Below, piece by piece: positions 23,474 through 34,343 of a stretch of DNA of 41,446 nt (its first letter is position 1; each line of letters opens with the position of its first letter). This DNA is from Streptomyces sp. CB02923 (lineage in GTDB: Bacteria > Actinomycetota > Actinomycetes > Streptomycetales > Streptomycetaceae): positions 290,943 to 332,388 of the forward strand of contig NZ_LWKZ01000003.1 of the NCBI RefSeq assembly GCF_001905005.1, given 5' to 3'. The position numbers and the translations under genes are program-made. Under the pieces are notes generated by a model that worked only from the letters and a program-made list of their open reading frames with translations, was not told the DNA's origin and searched no databases.

Positions 23474-24916
23474 GTGACCACCGCACCGACCACCCGGCCC
23501 CGGCTGTCCCCGAAGACCGCCGTCGTCCTCGTCTACACGGCCGCCATGTGCATGAACGGCCTCGACTCGACCATCGTCAACCCCGCCCTGTTCACCATCG
23601 CGGGCGACTTCGGGCAGCCCGTCTCCGCGGCCAACACCGTCGAGACCGCCTTCCTCGTCGCCCTCGCACTGGCCCTGCCGGCCGCCGGCTGGCTCGGCGA
23701 CCGCTTCGGCACCAAACGCGTCTTCCTCGGCGCGCTCGCCGTCTTCACCGCCGCCTCGGCCGCCTGCGGCCTGGCCCCCGGCCTGCCCGCGCTGGTCGTG
23801 GCACGGGCGGTGCAGGGCCTGGCGGGCGGCCTGCTCACCCCGGTCGGCATGACCCTGCTGTTCCGCGCGTTCGCGCCGCACGAACGGGCCAAGCTGTCGA
23901 AGGTCCTGATCGTGCCGACGGCCCTGATGCCCGCCCTGGGCCCGCCGCTGGGCGGCTTCCTGACCCAGCACCTGTCCTGGCACTGGCTGTTCTTCGTGAA
24001 CGTGCCGATCGGCATCGCAGCCGTCCTGCTCGGCGTCGTCGGACTGCGCGAGCACGTCGAGGGCGTACCGGGACCGTTCGACCGCGCCGGGTTCTGGCTC
24101 GCCACCCCGGGGCTCGGACTGCTCACGTACGCGCTCGGGTTCGGCCCCTCCCACGGCTGGACGGAACCCGCCGTCGCGGTCGGCGCCGTGCTCGGCGTGG
24201 CCCTGCTGACCGCCGCCGTCGTCCACCAGCTCCGCACGCCGGAGCCGTTGCTGAAACTGCGGCTGCTGGCGGGCCGGGCGTACGGCACGGCCTCCGCGCT
24301 CGCCGTGCTCACCGCCGCCGGTCTGATGGGCGTCCTGTTCGTCTTCCCGCTGCTCTACCAGGCGGCACTGGGCGCCTCGGCCCTGGACGCGGGCCTGAGC
24401 GTCTTCCCGGAAGCGGTCGGCCTGATGCTCGCCTCCCAGGTCGTGGACCGGCTGCTGCCGCGCATCGGCCCGCGGCGGCTCGCGGTGCCCGCGCTGCTGC
24501 TTGCCGCGGTGGTCTTCGCGGCCCTCGCCGTGCCGGGAGCCGCGGACAGCGCCTGGCTCGTACGCGGCCTGATGTTCGCCATCGGCCTGGTGCTCGGCAC
24601 GGCCGTGCTCACCGTCCAGCTCGCCGGGTTCGAGGACATCGCCCCGCCCGACATGGGACGCGCGATGGGCCTCTTCCAGATCGTGCGCACCCTGGGCGGC
24701 GCCCTCGGCATCGCCGTCTGCGCGGGAGTGATCGGCGGCCACGGCACCGGCGCCACCGGTCCGGGCCCGTACCGGGTCGCGGTGTGGGTGACGGCCGCGC
24801 TGGTCGCGGTGGGCGCGCTGATCGCGCTGCGGCTGCCGAAGGACCCGCCGCAGCCCCCGCCGTTCGACGACGAGGAAGCGGGGGAGGAGGCGGCGCAGGC
24901 CCCGGCGGCGGGCTGA
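23474..24916 (+). CDS. MFS exporter, DHA2 type (probable siderophore efflux)
   Basis: 480 residues with about 14 hydrophobic helices. MCMNGLDSTIVNPALFTI carries the LDxTIVN motif and GWLGDRFGTKRVFLGAL is MFS motif A. The C-terminus is a charged acidic tail. The GTG at 23474 lies four nt after the NRPS stop with GGAGGGG before it, so the two genes are co-transcribed and probably coupled. The position directly behind the NRPS argues for export of the finished siderophore, as EntS and YmfE do in enterobactin and bacillibactin systems, rather than general drug efflux. A strong bidirectional terminator follows. Confidence 0.88.
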   Translation: MTTAPTTRPRLSPKTAVVLVYTAAMCMNGLDSTIVNPALFTIAGDFGQPVSAANTVETAFLVALALALPAAGWLGDRFGTKRVFLGALAVFTAASAACGLAPGLPALVVARAVQGLAGGLLTPVGMTLLFRAFAPHERAKLSKVLIVPTALMPALGPPLGGFLTQHLSWHWLFFVNVPIGIAAVLLGVVGLREHVEGVPGPFDRAGFWLATPGLGLLTYALGFGPSHGWTEPAVAVGAVLGVALLTAAVVHQLRTPEPLLKLRLLAGRAYGTASALAVLTAAGLMGVLFVFPLLYQAALGASALDAGLSVFPEAVGLMLASQVVDRLLPRIGPRRLAVPALLLAAVVFAALAVPGAADSAWLVRGLMFAIGLVLGTAVLTVQLAGFEDIAPPDMGRAMGLFQIVRTLGGALGIAVCAGVIGGHGTGATGPGPYRVAVWVTAALVAVGALIALRLPKDPPQPPPFDDEEAGEEAAQAPAAG

Positions 24917-24937
24917 CCCCCGTCGCGAGAGAAACGA

Positions 24938-24973
24938 CCGCGCCCCGGACCCGCGGATGGGTCCGGGGCGCGG
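24938..24973. terminator. Strong bidirectional terminator hairpin
   Basis: A perfect 15-bp stem, CCGCGCCCCGGACCC against GGGTCCGGGGCGCGG, with loop GCGGAT. It is placed between the convergent MFS exporter and esterase genes. Confidence 0.9.
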
Positions 24974-24988
24974 CCCATGGCCTGCGGG

Positions 24989-26209
24989 TCAGCTGCCGGA
25001 CAGCAGCGCCCCCAGCCCGGCGGCGAGCCCGCCGCGCCAGCACGCGTAGTCGTGGCCGCCGTTGAACTCCTCGTACGCCACGTCGTAGCCGCGGGCCCGC
25101 AGCACGTTGCGCAGGCGGCGGTTCTCCGCGAGGAGCATCCACTCCTGGAGACCGACCTCCAGCCGCAGCCGGACCGGACGGCGTTCCGCGGTGGCGTACT
25201 GGCGGGTCAGCCACTCGGTGCCGCGTTCCGCGTCGTCCGGCCACCAGAAGGAGCCGGACTGCGACAGGGCCAGGCCGAACCGGTCCGGCCGCCGGAACGC
25301 GGCGAACGCCGCGGTCAGGCCGCCCGCGCTCTGCCCGGCGACGACGGTGCGCTCCGGGCGCGCGCCGGCTCCGTACGCGTCGGCCGCCCACGGCAGCAGC
25401 GTGTCCGCCAGCCAGTCGACGAACTCACCGTTGCAGCTGAGGTCCTCCATCCGCCGCCCCATCGTGTCCACGAGCAGCGCGACGGTCGGCGGCACAGCGG
25501 CATCGGCGTGCAGATTGTCCAGCAGGTCACCGGCGCCGAGGACCGGCCCCCACATCTCGCCGTCCAGCAGCACGGCGACCGCGTACGGGCCGCCGCCGTC
25601 ACGGTGGCCGGGCGGCAGGTGCACCGTGACGTGCCTGCCGTCCACCTCGGTCCGTACGGACGTGCCGCGTGCCGCGCCCGGCCTGCGCCCGGTGCACGGC
25701 TGCGCCGGAGCGCCGGGCAGTTCCAGGACGGAGGCCGGGTTGCGGCCGTCCCGCGACGGCAGGACGGGCGCGGTGTTCAACGGGTCGGGCACGGCGCTGT
25801 CCAGGACCTTCAGCCACGCCTTGCGGTCCGTACGCAGAAGGTCCTCGCGCGGTCCGCTGCCGGGGCGAAACTGGTACGAGGCGCGGTGGTCGGACCGCAG
25901 CCGGTGGCTGAGCGCCCACACCGCGGTGCCCTCGACGCGGGTCATCAGGTGCGGCGTCAGATCGCCCGCGTGCCGGTCCCGGTCGGTGACGGTGTGCAGG
26001 AGCGCCAGCACGTCCGTGGCCGGGGACGCGGGGTCGTCCCGCCACACGAAGGTGACCAGCGCGTGCCCGGGATCGCCGTCCGGGTCCGGTTCGACGAGCG
26101 GCGTCCCGGCCGCCGCGGCACGGCGCCAGAACTCCTCCTCGGCGTCGGGGCGCCCGGCCCGCATGTCGGCGGCGAGCCTGCGCAGCAGCGGGCTTCGGAC
26201 AGCGGTCAC
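24989..26209 (-). CDS. Enterochelin esterase-like ferric-siderophore hydrolase (Fes family)
   Basis: 406 residues in two parts: an N-terminal Fes domain (about 25-170; FVWRDDP, LMTRVEGTAVWALSHRL) and an alpha/beta-hydrolase esterase D-like domain with nucleophile Ser in VVAGQSAGG and catalytic His in GGHDYACW. By family, it cleaves the ester backbone of an imported ferric tri-catecholate in the cytoplasm to free iron. Its presence supports a Thr-ester (macrolactone or linear oligoester) product from the NRPS thioesterase. The GTG at 26209 has GAGGAAG upstream. It is the second gene after the fused permease (42 nt apart) and so should share the iron-controlled promoter at 28.6 kb. Confidence 0.92.
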   Translation of the reverse strand: MTAVRSPLLRRLAADMRAGRPDAEEEFWRRAAAAGTPLVEPDPDGDPGHALVTFVWRDDPASPATDVLALLHTVTDRDRHAGDLTPHLMTRVEGTAVWALSHRLRSDHRASYQFRPGSGPREDLLRTDRKAWLKVLDSAVPDPLNTAPVLPSRDGRNPASVLELPGAPAQPCTGRRPGAARGTSVRTEVDGRHVTVHLPPGHRDGGGPYAVAVLLDGEMWGPVLGAGDLLDNLHADAAVPPTVALLVDTMGRRMEDLSCNGEFVDWLADTLLPWAADAYGAGARPERTVVAGQSAGGLTAAFAAFRRPDRFGLALSQSGSFWWPDDAERGTEWLTRQYATAERRPVRLRLEVGLQEWMLLAENRRLRNVLRARGYDVAYEEFNGGHDYACWRGGLAAGLGALLSGS

Positions 26210-26251
26210 TTGCGTCTTCCTCTCAGGGGTGGCGTCAGAACGACGCGTTCG

Positions 26252-28597
26252 TCATACACGGGTGGCTGCCGAACGGCCCAGCAGCACCCACAGCAGGAAA
26301 GGCCCGCCCAGCACGGTCGTCACGACGCCCACCGGCACCTCCGTGCCCGCGAAAACGATCCTGCCGACCGTGTCGGCCGCCACCACCAGGAGCGCGCCCG
26401 TCAGCATCGTGCCGACCAGCGGCACCCGCAGCGGCCCCGCCAGCCGCGACGCGATGACCGGGGAGGCCAGCGCCACGAAACCGACCGGCCCGCAGATGCC
26501 GACGGCCAGCCCCGCCAGTGCCACCGCCAGCAGCAGGCACACCGCGCGGGTACGGCCCGGAGCGGAACCCAGCGACGAGGCCGTGGCGTCGTCGAAGCGC
26601 AGCACGCCCAGATGGCGCGCGACCGCGAGGCTCAGCGGGACCAGGACGGCCAGGCCGATCAGGACGGGTACGGCGACGGCGTAGCTGCGCCCGTTGAGGC
26701 TGCCCGAGGTCCACACGTACAGCGAACTCGCCGAGTTGAGCGAGCGCCGGGACAGTGCCACCTGGGTGACGGCGGAGGCCAGCGCGGACATCGCCAGGCC
26801 GACGACGAGCACGCGGTAACCGCGCTGCCCGAGACCGCCGGAGACCACCGTGACCACGACCGCCGCGGCCAGCGCGCCCAGCGGACCCGCCCACCAGGCG
26901 CCGAACGTGCCGGTCGCGCTGAGCGTGACGGACAGCAGGACGGCGGCGGTGGCACCGTCGTTGACGCCGAGCAGTTCGGGTGTGGCGAGGCGGTTGCGGG
27001 CCAGCGTCTGCGTGAGACAGCCGGCCAGGCCCAGCGCGGCGCCCGCCGCCAGCCCGGCCACGATGCGGCCGAGCCGGAACTTCTGCACCAGCAGGACGTC
27101 GAACCGGTCCCCCTCCCCGAAGATCGCGCGAAACGTACGGCCCACGCCCATCTCGCTCTGCCCGGCGTACGCGGAGAGCACCACGGCCAGCAGGAGCAGC
27201 GCGGCCAGCAGGAGCGCCGCGAGCGTGGCGCGCCGGGCGACGAGGAAGGAGAGCGGGCCGCGGCGCAGCACGAACGTGTCGGCGGGGCGCACCCGGGCGG
27301 ACTTCGGCCCGCGGCGGGGGAGACGCTGCCGCAGCGCGTGCAGCGCCCCGCGCGCCGCCTTGCCCGGCGCCCGCTCCTCGGTGGCCGGCTCGGTCATGCC
27401 CATCGCGGTGAGCTGCCGGGACCGGACGATGCCGATGAGGACGGGCGCGCCGATCAGCGCCACGATGACGGAGACCGGCGCCTCGAACGGGCGCGAGACC
27501 ACCCGGGCCGCCACGTCCGCGAGGACGAGGACGGCGGCGCCGATCAGCCCGGCCAGCAGCAGCCGGGCGGCGAGCCGGGTCCCGGCGACCGCCCGCGCCA
27601 GGAAGCCCGCCAGCAGCCCGAGGAACGAGACGGGACCGGCCAGCGCCACGGCCGCCGCGGTCAGCAGCGTCACCCCGACGGCGACGACGGTACGGATCAC
27701 CGGCGGCCGGTGGCCGAGGCTGCGGGCCAGGTCGTCGCCGAGCGCCAGCGCGGACAGCGGCCGCGCGACCAGCAGCGCCACCAGGAAACCCACGGCCAGC
27801 ACGGGCGCGAGCCGGCCGAGTTCGCCGAAGCCCTCGACACCCGCCAGCGAGCCGAGCACCCAGAACCGGAACCGGTCGTAGGTCTCGGCCGAGTTCACCA
27901 CGATCACGCTGGTCAGCCCGCCGAAGGTGGCGCCCAGCGCGGACCCGGCCAGCACCAGCCGCATCGGCGAACCGCCGCCCCGGCGGCCCGCGATGAGCAG
28001 CACCAGACCGCTGGCGACGACCGCCCCGGCGAACGCGCAGACGAGGTAGGCGTAGCCGCTGTCCAGGCCCAGCAGCGCGATGCCCGCGACGACACCGAAC
28101 GAGGCCCCGGCGTTGACGCCGAGCAGCCCGGTCTCGGCGAGCGGGTTGCGGGTGACGGCCTGGAGCAGGCACCCGGCGACGCCGAGCGCGCCGCCCACGA
28201 GCAGGGCGGTGAGCGTACGGGGCAGCCGCAGGTCGCCGACGACCAGGGCCAGCCGCGGGTCGCTGCGCGCGCCGCCGCGGTCGAGCAGGTAGTCCAGGAC
28301 GCCGCTCGCGCCGACCTCCCCGGCGCCGACGCACAGGGACACCGCGGCGAGGACGAGGACGGCGGCGGCGAAGCCCGCCACGGCGAGCGCGACGGTCCGG
28401 CGCGTGCTGTCCGCGGGACGGCCGCCGGGGTCCGATCCGGGCTCCGCTCCGGGGGCCGCTCCGGGCTCCGCGGAGGCAAAGCGCGGGTCATCGGCAGCGG
28501 GCCGGGCGTCCTTTTGCGCCACCGCGCCCGGCAACGTGCCGCCCTCGGCGCCGTGTTCGTGGGGCGGGGCGGCTATACCCGTGCACTGCTTTTGCAT
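26252..28597 (-). CDS. Fused FecCD-family iron-siderophore permease (FhuB-like)
   Basis: 781 residues containing two complete FecCD permease units in tandem. The first (about 65-395) includes YLLDRGGARSDPRLALVVGD, LRLPRTLTALLVGGALGVAG and NPLAETGLLGVNAGAS. The second (about 440-780) includes FRLGRIVAGLAAGAALGLAG and NRLATPELLGVNDGAT. Together they predict about 18-20 membrane helices, enough for a whole importer core without a second permease subunit, as in FhuB. The first ~60 residues are an Ala/Pro/Gly-rich cytoplasmic extension. The ATG at 28597 touches an iron box, so either the message is leaderless or translation starts further in. Downstream lies the Fes-like esterase; the matching ATPase is encoded 13 kb away. 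Confidence 0.92.
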   Translation of the reverse strand: MQKQCTGIAAPPHEHGAEGGTLPGAVAQKDARPAADDPRFASAEPGAAPGAEPGSDPGGRPADSTRRTVALAVAGFAAAVLVLAAVSLCVGAGEVGASGVLDYLLDRGGARSDPRLALVVGDLRLPRTLTALLVGGALGVAGCLLQAVTRNPLAETGLLGVNAGASFGVVAGIALLGLDSGYAYLVCAFAGAVVASGLVLLIAGRRGGGSPMRLVLAGSALGATFGGLTSVIVVNSAETYDRFRFWVLGSLAGVEGFGELGRLAPVLAVGFLVALLVARPLSALALGDDLARSLGHRPPVIRTVVAVGVTLLTAAAVALAGPVSFLGLLAGFLARAVAGTRLAARLLLAGLIGAAVLVLADVAARVVSRPFEAPVSVIVALIGAPVLIGIVRSRQLTAMGMTEPATEERAPGKAARGALHALRQRLPRRGPKSARVRPADTFVLRRGPLSFLVARRATLAALLLAALLLLAVVLSAYAGQSEMGVGRTFRAIFGEGDRFDVLLVQKFRLGRIVAGLAAGAALGLAGCLTQTLARNRLATPELLGVNDGATAAVLLSVTLSATGTFGAWWAGPLGALAAAVVVTVVSGGLGQRGYRVLVVGLAMSALASAVTQVALSRRSLNSASSLYVWTSGSLNGRSYAVAVPVLIGLAVLVPLSLAVARHLGVLRFDDATASSLGSAPGRTRAVCLLLAVALAGLAVGICGPVGFVALASPVIASRLAGPLRVPLVGTMLTGALLVVAADTVGRIVFAGTEVPVGVVTTVLGGPFLLWVLLGRSAATRV

Positions 28598-28615
28598 AAG
28601 GTGAGGCTAGCCTAA
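28597..28615. promoter_or_regulatory. Iron box at the permease start
   Basis: TAAGGTGAGGCTAGCCTAA, an imperfect inverted repeat matching the DmdR/IdeR consensus, abuts the permease ATG. Confidence 0.88.
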
Positions 28616-28669
28616 CCATTTGCCCCGCGTGCGCGCGGAATGCCGGAGTGGCTGGGCTCCTGTCCTATA

Positions 28670-28688
28670 TTAGGTTAGGCTTGCCTAA
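28670..28688. promoter_or_regulatory. Iron box upstream of the dhb operon
   Basis: TTAGGTTAGGCTTGCCTAA matches 17 of 19 consensus positions. It ends 18 nt before the dhbA ATG and would block the promoter when iron is replete. Confidence 0.92.
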
Positions 28689-28706
28689 CAAATGGGGAGG
28701 TTGCTC

Positions 28707-29495
28707 ATGCCTGAGCACATACCGGGCCGCGCCGAATTCACCGGGCGCATCGCGCTGGTGACCGGCGCCGGGCAGGGCATCGGTGCCGCTGTCGCCGCGG
28801 CCCTGGCGCGACAGGGCGCCCACGTCGTGGCCACCGACCGCACCGCACCCGCGGTCCCGCCGCCCGAGAGCGGCACCACGGGAACGGTTACCGCCGAGGT
28901 CATGGACGTCACCGACCGCACCGCGGTCGACACCACCGTCGCACGCGTCGAGCGCGAACTCGGCCCGATCGCCGTCCTGGTGAACGTGGCCGGCATCCTG
29001 CGTCCCGGCCCGGCCGCCGAGCTGTCCGACGCGGACTGGGCCGACACCTTCGCCGTGAACACCACCGGCGTCTTCCACACCACCCGGGCCATCGCACCGC
29101 ACATGGTCAAACGCGGCTCAGGGAGCATCGTCACCGTCGGCTCCAACGCCGCCGGAGTCCCCCGTACCGGAATGGCCGCCTATGCCGCCTCCAAGGCCGC
29201 GGCAGCCATGTACACCAAGTGCCTGGGGCTCGAACTCGCCCGCAGCGGCGTGCGCTGCAACATCGTCGCGCCCGGCTCCACCGACACGGCCATGCAACGC
29301 GCCCTGTGGACCGACGACGACGCACCCCGCCGCGTGATCGCCGGCGACCCGCAGACGTACCGCACCGGCATCCCCCTCGGCCGGATCGCCGACCCGTCCG
29401 ACATCGCGGACGCCGTCGTCTTCCTCGCCTCCGACCGGGCCCGGCACATCACCATGCAGGAGCTGTACGTCGACGGCGGCGCCACCCTGCGCTGA
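28707..29495 (+). CDS. dhbA: 2,3-dihydro-2,3-dihydroxybenzoate dehydrogenase
   Basis: A 262-residue classical SDR: NAD site TGAGQGIG near residue 20, NVAGILRPG, catalytic Ser/Tyr/Lys with YAASKAA, and a C-terminus ending [14 protein letters not shown], typical of EntA/DhbA. It oxidises 2,3-dihydro-2,3-DHB to 2,3-dihydroxybenzoate with NAD+, the last step of DHB synthesis. The ATG at 28707 has GGGGAGG six nt upstream; an ATG at 28692 would fall inside that site and is rejected. First gene of the dhbA-C-E-B-ArCP operon, under the adjacent iron box. Confidence 0.93.
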   Translation: MPEHIPGRAEFTGRIALVTGAGQGIGAAVAAALARQGAHVVATDRTAPAVPPPESGTTGTVTAEVMDVTDRTAVDTTVARVERELGPIAVLVNVAGILRPGPAAELSDADWADTFAVNTTGVFHTTRAIAPHMVKRGSGSIVTVGSNAAGVPRTGMAAYAASKAAAAMYTKCLGLELARSGVRCNIVAPGSTDTAMQRALWTDDDAPRRVIAGDPQTYRTGIPLGRIADPSDIADAVVFLASDRARHITMQELYVDGGATLR

Positions 29496-29632
29496 CCCGC
29501 CCGCGCCCCGCCGCCCACCGGCCGCCGGGGACGCACGCACCACCGCGCAACCGCTCACCGGACACCCCTGCGCACCACGACCCGTATCAGCCTTCCCCGG
29601 AACCTCGCACCCTTCCGAGAATTGGAGCTCCC

Positions 29633-30834
<1,202 letters not shown>

Positions 30835-30838
<4 letters not shown>

Positions 30839-32496
30839 CCGATCAGTACACCTACGCCCACACCCACGCCCCCGCCTGGCCCGCGGAGTTCGCCGAGCGC
30901 TACCGCGCCGCGGGCTGGTGGCGCGGCGAGACCTTCGGGCAGATGCTGCGCGACCGGGCCGCCGCCCACCCGGACCGGGTCGCCGTCGTCGACCCGGCCG
31001 GCGACGGCCGCCGCTGGACGTACGCGGAACTCGACCGCCGCGCCGACCGGCTCGCCGCCGGACTCCACGCGCGCGGCATCGGCCGGGGCGACCGCGTCGT
31101 GGTCCAGCTCCCCAACGTCGCCGAGTTCTTCGAGGTCGTCTTCGCGCTGTTCCGCCTCGGCGCCCTCCCGGTCTTCGCGCTGCCCGCACACCGCGAGACC
31201 GAGATCCGCTACTTCTGCGAGTTCACCGGCGCCGCCGCCTACGTCATCGCCGCCGAACACGGCGGCTACGACTACCGCGGCCTCGCCGCGACGGTCCAGG
31301 ACCAGGTCCCGGGCCTGCGCCAGGTCTTCGTCACCGGCGGCGACCCGGGCCCCTTCGAGGCGCTCGACGCCGTACCGGCCGACCCGCCCGCCGGCACGAC
31401 GGCCCGGGAGGAGCCCGCACCGGACGACCTCGCCTTCCTCCAGCTCTCCGGCGGCAGCACCGGCGTCCCCAAACTCATCCCGCGCACCCACGACGACTAC
31501 ATCTACTCGCTGCGCGGCTCCAACGAGCTGTGCGGCGTCGACGAACACAGCGTCTACCTGTGCGTGCTGCCCGCCGCGCACAACTTCCCGCTCTCCTCGC
31601 CCGGTTCCCTCGGCGCCCTGTACGCGGGCGCCCGCGTCGTGCTGAGCCCGCAGCCCACCCCCGAAGTGGCCTTCCCCCTCATCGAGAGCGAACGCGTCAC
31701 CCTCACCGGCCTCGTCCCGCCGCTCGCACTGGTCTGGACGGACGCCGCCCCGGACACGCCGCACGACCTGAGCAGCCTCGACGTCCTGCTGGTGGGCGGC
31801 GCCAAATTCAGCGAGGAGGCCGCCCGGCGGGTGCGCCCCACCCTCGGCTGCACCCTCCAGCAGGTGTTCGGCATGGCCGAGGGCCTGGTGAACTACACGC
31901 GGCTGGACGACCCCGAGGAGACCATCGTCACCACCCAGGGGCGGCCCATCTCCCCGGACGACGAGATCCGCGTCGTCGACGACCAGGACCACGACCTGCC
32001 CGTGGGGGAGACCGGCCACCTGCTCACCCGCGGCCCCTACACCATCCGCGGCTACTGGAAGGCACCCGAGCACAACGCCCGCTCCTTCACCGCGGACGGC
32101 TTCTACCGCACCGGCGACGTCGTCCGGCTCACCCCCACCGGCCACCTCGTCGTCGAGGGCCGCGCCAAGGACCAGATCAACCGCGGCGGCGAGAAGATCG
32201 CCGCCGAGGAGGTCGAGAACCACCTGCTCGCCCACCCCTCGGTCCACGACGCCAACGTGGTCGCCGAACCCGACCCGTACCTGGGCGAACGCACCCTCGC
32301 CTACGTGATCCTGCGCTCCGGCGCCGAACCGGTGACCTCCGTCGCCGTCAAGAAGTTCATCCGCGCCCGCGGCCTCGCCGCCTACAAGGTGCCCGACCGC
32401 GTCGTGTTCGTGGACGCCTTCCCGCAGACCGGCGTCGGCAAGATCTCCAAGAAGGACCTCAGGTCCGCCGCCACCGGCGCCGCCGACCCGTCCTGA
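30835..32496 (+). CDS. dhbE: 2,3-dihydroxybenzoate-AMP ligase
   Basis: A 553-residue stand-alone aryl adenylation enzyme. Core motifs are [34 protein letters not shown] (the aryl-pocket region with the His-Asn typical of DHB/salicylate ligases), [23 protein letters not shown] and the A10 lysine in [11 protein letters not shown]. It activates 2,3-DHB with ATP and loads it on the aryl carrier protein. The GTG start overlaps the dhbC stop by four nt. Confidence 0.94.
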
Positions 32497-32552
32497 CCGC
32501 CCGACCCCGCACCGCACCGCACCGACCCGTCCTGAAGGGACCGCACCGCACC

Positions 32553-33185
32553 ATGGCCCTGCCCGCCATCGCCCCCTACCCCATGCCGTCCGCCGGCGAC
32601 CTGCCCGCGAACCGCGTGGACTGGAAGGCCGACCCCTCGCGCGCCGTCCTGATCGTCCACGACCTGCAGAACTACTTCCTGACGGCCTACGACACCCAGG
32701 CATCCCCCGTCACCGACCTGCTGCGCAACGTCGCAACGCTGAAGGAAGAGGCCGCCCGGCTCGGCATCCCCGTCCTCTACACCGCGCAGCCCGGCGGCCA
32801 GAGCCCCGCCGAACGCGGCCTCCAGCAGGACTTCTGGGGCCCCGGCCTGCCCGCCGACGAGCACGCGGCGGCCATCGCCGACGCGGTCGCCCCCGGACCC
32901 GGCGACACCGTGCTGACCAAGTGGAAGTACAGCGGCTTCGTCCGCACCGACCTCGAAGAACGACTGCGCGACCTGGGCCGCGACCAGCTCGTCATCACCG
33001 GCGTCTACGCCCACATCGGCGTGCTGATGACCGCCTGCGACGCGTGGATGCGCGACCTCCAGGCGTTCCTCGTGGCCGACGCGGTGGCCGACTTCTCCGC
33101 GGACGACCACGCGATGGCGCTGCGCTGGGCGGCCGGCAAGTGCGCCGTGGTCACCACCACCGGCACCGTCTTCGAAGGGAACTGA
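32553..33185 (+). CDS. dhbB: Isochorismatase (lacking fused aryl carrier domain)
   Basis: 210 residues of the isochorismatase fold: catalytic Asp in [11 protein letters not shown], Lys in LTKWKYSGF, and [19 protein letters not shown] near the nucleophile position usual for this family. It hydrolyses the vinyl ether of isochorismate to 2,3-dihydro-2,3-DHB. EntB, DhbB and VibB carry a C-terminal aryl carrier domain (total ~285-310 residues). Here the protein ends right after the hydrolase fold ([12 protein letters not shown]) and the carrier is a separate gene five nt later. The ATG at 32553 has GAAGGGA 12 nt upstream. Confidence 0.92.
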   Translation: MALPAIAPYPMPSAGDLPANRVDWKADPSRAVLIVHDLQNYFLTAYDTQASPVTDLLRNVATLKEEAARLGIPVLYTAQPGGQSPAERGLQQDFWGPGLPADEHAAAIADAVAPGPGDTVLTKWKYSGFVRTDLEERLRDLGRDQLVITGVYAHIGVLMTACDAWMRDLQAFLVADAVADFSADDHAMALRWAAGKCAVVTTTGTVFEGN

Positions 33186-33190
33186 CCACC

Positions 33191-33421
33191 ATGGCAATGA
33201 CGCTGGCGCAGCTGCGCAACGACGTGGCGGACGTCCTCGGCGAGGACCCCGCCGACATCCCCGACGACGAGAACCTCGTCGACTACGGCCTCGACTCGGT
33301 CCGCCTGATGTCCCTGGCCGGCCGCTGGAACCGCGACCACGGCATCGAGGTCGCCGTCACCGACCTGTCGGAGGAGCCCGCCCTGGAGAAGTGGGCGGTG
33401 CTGCTCGGCGTCACCGGCTGA
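33191..33421 (+). CDS. Stand-alone aryl carrier protein
   Basis: 76 residues with the carrier motif YGLDSVRLMSL; Ser36 should receive 4'-phosphopantetheine. The sequence (TLAQLRNDVADVLGEDPADIPDDENLVDYG) resembles the C-terminal ArCP domain of EntB/DhbB. DHB loaded here by DhbE is donated to the C1 domain of the NRPS. It follows the isochorismatase by five nt in a different reading frame, so this is a true split and not a misread stop. Last gene of the operon; a hairpin follows. Confidence 0.92.
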   Translation: MAMTLAQLRNDVADVLGEDPADIPDDENLVDYGLDSVRLMSLAGRWNRDHGIEVAVTDLSEEPALEKWAVLLGVTG

Positions 33422-33445
33422 GCGCCGGCGCCCTTCCGTACGGCG

Positions 33446-33483
33446 GCGGGGCGGTACGCGGACCACTCCGCGCACCGCCCCGC
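33446..33483. terminator. Terminator hairpin after the dhb operon
   Basis: GCGGGGCGGT pairs with ACCGCCCCGC, then one mismatch, then CGCGGA with TCCGCG around the loop CCAC. It lies between the convergent carrier-protein and membrane-protein genes. Confidence 0.85.
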
Positions 33484-33503
33484 TCCGTATGACCGAGGTG
33501 CTG

Positions 33504-34343
33504 TCAGACGCCCGGCGGCACCCGCGACGGGCGGCCCCTGCCGCGCGTCATGGCGTACCCGCCGATCCCGGCGAGCGCCGCCAGCAGACCGCCCACCGCC
33601 GTCCACACCCACCGGTCGGACCACCGGCCCGAGGACCAGCCGCCGTCCGGCTCGGACGCGGCGGCGGACCGCTTGCCCGTCGCCGACGGCTCCGGCGACG
33701 CGCTCTGCACGCCTTCCGGGCTCGCCGTGGCCGCCCCCGGCACGAGCGGCGCGGCCAGCTTCCCGTCCACCGCGTACGCACCGCCCGCCTCGTCGACCAC
33801 CGGCTCGAACTCGGCGTGCACCGGCAGCCCCAGATCGTCCTGCGGCAGATCGGTGACCGTCAGACGCACGTAGTACGTGCCCGGCAGCGGATCGTTCGAC
33901 GACTGCTCCGCCCAGGAACGGACCGTCCGCAGCGTGCAGGACAGCTCCACCGAAGCGGCGTCCGCTGCCGCCGCCCTCGTCTGCGCGCCGTACGAGCACG
34001 CCTGACGGCGCCGCAGCCCGTCGTACACGTCGAGCTGCCAGGTCGCCGCCCCGTGGCGGGCCGCCTTGGGCAGCGACACCTTCGCCTTCATGGTGGCGCG
34101 CTGCCCGGTGTCCACGGGCACCGCCCAGTACAGGTAGTCACCGGTGGACGCCCCGGCCGTCGCCCGCTGCCCCGCCTTGACCGGCGTCGCGGTACGGAAC
34201 GACGTACCCGCCTCCGTCGGCCCCGCGGCGCTGCCGCTCGGCGACGCTGACGGCGACGGACTGTCGGCCCCCGCCGGGCCCGCCGCACCGAAGAGCGCGG
34301 TACCCGCCAGCAGCGCGGCGGTCACGAACGTACGCGTACGCAT
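33504..34343 (-). CDS. Secreted, C-terminally anchored protein paired with a VWA protein
   Basis: 279 residues: signal peptide (MRTRTFVTAALLAGTALFG, AGADSP), a Ser/Pro linker, a beta-rich extracellular region (AGTSFRTATPVKAGQ, DYLYWAVPVDTGQRATM, GTYYVRLTVTDLPQDDL), a disordered Ser/Glu segment, then a single membrane helix (VWTAVGGLLAALAGIGGYAM) and a basic tail. No enzyme motif is seen. The ATG at 34343 has GGAGGA upstream and overlaps the stop of the VWA gene (ATGA), so they are coupled. The middle region resembles the C-terminal half of the VWA partner (paired Ala/Val beta modules), suggesting related adhesion or assembly roles at the surface. Function unknown. Confidence 0.65.
   Translation of the reverse strand: MRTRTFVTAALLAGTALFGAAGPAGADSPSPSASPSGSAAGPTEAGTSFRTATPVKAGQRATAGASTGDYLYWAVPVDTGQRATMKAKVSLPKAARHGAATWQLDVYDGLRRRQACSYGAQTRAAAADAASVELSCTLRTVRSWAEQSSNDPLPGTYYVRLTVTDLPQDDLGLPVHAEFEPVVDEAGGAYAVDGKLAAPLVPGAATASPEGVQSASPEPSATGKRSAAASEPDGGWSSGRWSDRWVWTAVGGLLAALAGIGGYAMTRGRGRPSRVPPGV

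Noticed and set aside
24977..28615. A 1200-codon open frame antisense to the esterase and permease
   Set aside because: Composition is Gln/Arg/Gly/Asp-rich, typical of a GC-bias shadow; the opposite strand has clear Fes and FecCD domains.
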